Source: Capra hircus (Eukaryota > Chordata > Mammalia > Artiodactyla > Bovidae). Taken from it: a DNA stretch of 64,000 nt. The number at the start of each line of letters is the position of its first letter. Positions within the stretch are counted from its first letter, which is position 1. Location of the stretch: NCBI RefSeq assembly GCF_001704415.2, contig NC_030826.1, positions 56,377,362 through 56,441,361 of the forward strand. Direction: 5' to 3'. Made by a program: the position numbers and the translations under genes. The notes below the pieces were generated by a model, which saw only the letters and a list, made by a program, of their open reading frames with translations, did no database searches and was not told where the DNA came from. Of this stretch, positions 62,221-64,000 are shown piece after piece.

Positions 62221-63673
62221 TCATTAGCATAGCTCCCCCACCAACATTTGGAGAGTTCTTTGTAGATAACCAGGCATTTTCGCAGGCATCATCTCATCAG
62301 CCATCACTCATCTGATATTTGGCCTTCACCCCTCAGATCTGGGGGCCTGCTAAGATCTGCTGTCTCCCCGGAGCCTTGGGACCTGGGAGCCCACCCCAAG
62401 GTCAAAACCAGCCCTGGAAGCCCAACACAGGGCCTCCTTCTCCAGGCAGTACCCTTGGCCCTGGGCACTCTCGGCATGGGGCAAGGGGCCCAGCCTGGAG
62501 GTCCCGGTCCCAGCTCATCCCTGGGTGATAAAGACAAGAAGAATTTGAGTTTTCCCATCAGGATGGCTCGGGGACTTTCTTCCTCGGTCCCTGGGGGAGC
62601 CACAGGCCATTCTTACAATGGTCACAGGTCAGCCAGTGAAGGGCACGGCTCCGGGGCTTCCCCAGAGGTTCTCCTGTGGAGGGTGAGTTCTTCTGCCCGG
62701 GTGGGTGGAGCCCTTTCCACACCAGGGCAGAAGTGAGGGTGGGGGTCCCAGGGAGTAAGCCCCGCCCCAGGCCAGGGCGTGCCTAGGCCCCCCTGTGCTG
62801 GTCATCCTGCGTCGGGTCCCCCAGCTTCTCCACCCTGCTGCCGTTACAGCTGCCCCAGGCCAGGGTCCAGACAGCTAGTTCCTGGTCCCCAGGGATGGGT
62901 CCCAGCAGACACAGTGAGGGGAACGGATGAACTCGCAGGAGAGTGGGGCCCCGGGTCTGGCCTATGGCCCTTAGCTTCCCAGAAGGACTTTATCTGAGGC
63001 CAAAGGCAGGGCAGCCAGCACCCGGCCACCCCACCCGAGGACCAGCACAGCTGTCTCTTTAAGGGAGCTTGTCCTGGGAGGGCTGGGGGATTAAGGCCTT
63101 AGAGGAGCTTAAGGGAGGGGGGGGTGCAATGGGGTCGAGTCCCTCCTCCAGAATCCTCTTCCAGCAGCACCGGGATGAAGTCCACACACTCCGGTCAGGG
63201 CCGGATTGTGTGGCTGAGGCTGCCGGACACAATCGGCCATTGGCTGAGGTCACCCCTCTGCTGGGGACCTGGCCCAGGGTGGACATACAGCAACTGGCGT
63301 TTCTGAAAACTGCCCTGGAGCGTGGCTCCTGGGACACTGGGGCCGCTGGGAAATCAGCTGGAAAGACCTGGTGCATGAACGTGACAAGCACGGGGGGCCA
63401 AGGGCTGTGTTTTCAGAAGACCCTGCCTCCTTGCCCAGAGGCTCACCAAGTGGACCTCTGCCTTGCGCTAAAAATCCCACTTCTCCTCTGGCATGTCCTT
63501 CACCCTGAGCCCCCCAGCTGGAGCCATGACGCCTGGAAACCAGAGCCTGGAGCACCCCGTGCTGGCTTTGGAGGCTCTGCACTTGGTTTTGAGGTTTTCC
63601 CCTTGACATCTTCTAGACCCAACCCACAACGCTCTGTACTCAGCGCTGAGAGTGAACACAGAAAACACTGCGG

Positions 63674-64000
63674 GAGGAGCTTCTCTGGTGGCTCAGTGGG
63701 AACAGAGCCGCCTGCCGAGGCCGGGGACGCGGGTTTGATCCCTGGGTCGGGAAGATCCCACGTGCTGCAGGGCAAGTAAGCCGGAGTGTGGGTTGCTCTG
63801 CTCCGGAGTAGTTGTGAGTAAGCTCACAGCTACTGAGCTGACCCTCCAGGGCCCGGGAGCTGTAGCTACTGAATGAAGCCCGTGGGCCCTGGAGTCCATG
63901 CTCCGCAAGAAGAGAAGACACCACGAGAGAGAAACCCACTCACTGCAGCTGGAGGAAAGCCCGTGCAGCAGCAAAGACCCAGCGTAAATAAATAAACAAA
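63674..64000 (+). mobile_element. CHR-type SINE, long form, reaching the window end
   Basis: GGAGCTTCTCTGGTGGCTCA head, GTTTGATCCCTGGGTCGGGA, and an 'aataaataaacaaa' A-rich tail at the edge. Confidence 0.86.

Larger units (their letters stand above)
59121..64000 (-). other. TTYH2: TTYH2 intron 3 (partial, to window edge)
   Basis: No TTYH2 exon 1-3 sequence found. Contains a CHR SINE (60112-60250), a poly-A/CA stretch near 60838-60870, a Bov-tA (61662-61866), an AT-rich (TAATAA)n tract at 62176-62220 and a CHR SINE at 63674-64000. Other sequence looks unique and GC-rich. Confidence 0.6.

Overview
This is nuclear DNA of a ruminant (pecoran, bovid-like) mammal. The evidence is a dense load of Bov-tA, Bov-A2 and BovB elements and cetartiodactyl tRNA-derived CHR SINEs, with older L1 and MIR elements beneath, and mammalian multi-exon genes with GT/AG introns. 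The species cannot be settled from the window. Gene names come from recognising translated exons against remembered human proteins; no database search was run.

Layout: (a) 42.9-59.1 kb, minus strand: the last 11 coding exons of TTYH2 (tweety homolog 2), with PY motif, stop codon, 1.7-kb 3'UTR and poly(A) signal near 41.2 kb. The first three exons lie beyond the right edge. (b) 36.1-36.7 kb: a CpG-rich promoter with a perfect RFX X-box, taken as the DNAI2 promoter. (c) 9.5-32.3 kb, minus strand: coding exons 1-10 of DNAI2, the axonemal outer-arm dynein intermediate chain 2, with every splice phase consistent. (d) 1-9.4 kb: a rearranged region. The next DNAI2 exon (11) is on the PLUS strand at 1011-1239. 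A penultimate exon of RGS9 (long, striatal RGS9-2 form) is on the plus strand at 1-310, but the probable RGS9 terminal exon is on the MINUS strand at 5455-5857. Two GT/CA-rich minisatellite arrays (330-838 and 7397-8850) lie in inverted orientation at the two switch points, and an assembly gap (25 N) sits at 2116-2140.

Main conclusion: inverting the roughly 6.5 kb between the two arrays repairs both genes at once. RGS9 (plus) and DNAI2 (minus) would then be intact, convergent, tail-to-tail neighbours, each with a minisatellite in its last or near-last intron. As written, each gene has the other's 3' exon, and the hybrid splices do not preserve the normal frames. The segment is therefore either mis-oriented in the assembly or a real inversion allele produced by recombination between inverted arrays. 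RGS9 and DNAI2 are far apart on human 17q, so their adjacency here also suggests an evolutionary rearrangement breakpoint, or an assembly chimera.

The genes do not form a pathway. TTYH2 is a membrane protein, DNAI2 a motile-cilium motor subunit and RGS9 a G-protein GTPase accelerator. The rest of the window is intronic or intergenic and mostly nested SINEs and LINEs. I saw no convincing sign of an undescribed gene system; the inverted-minisatellite exon exchange is the notable signal.
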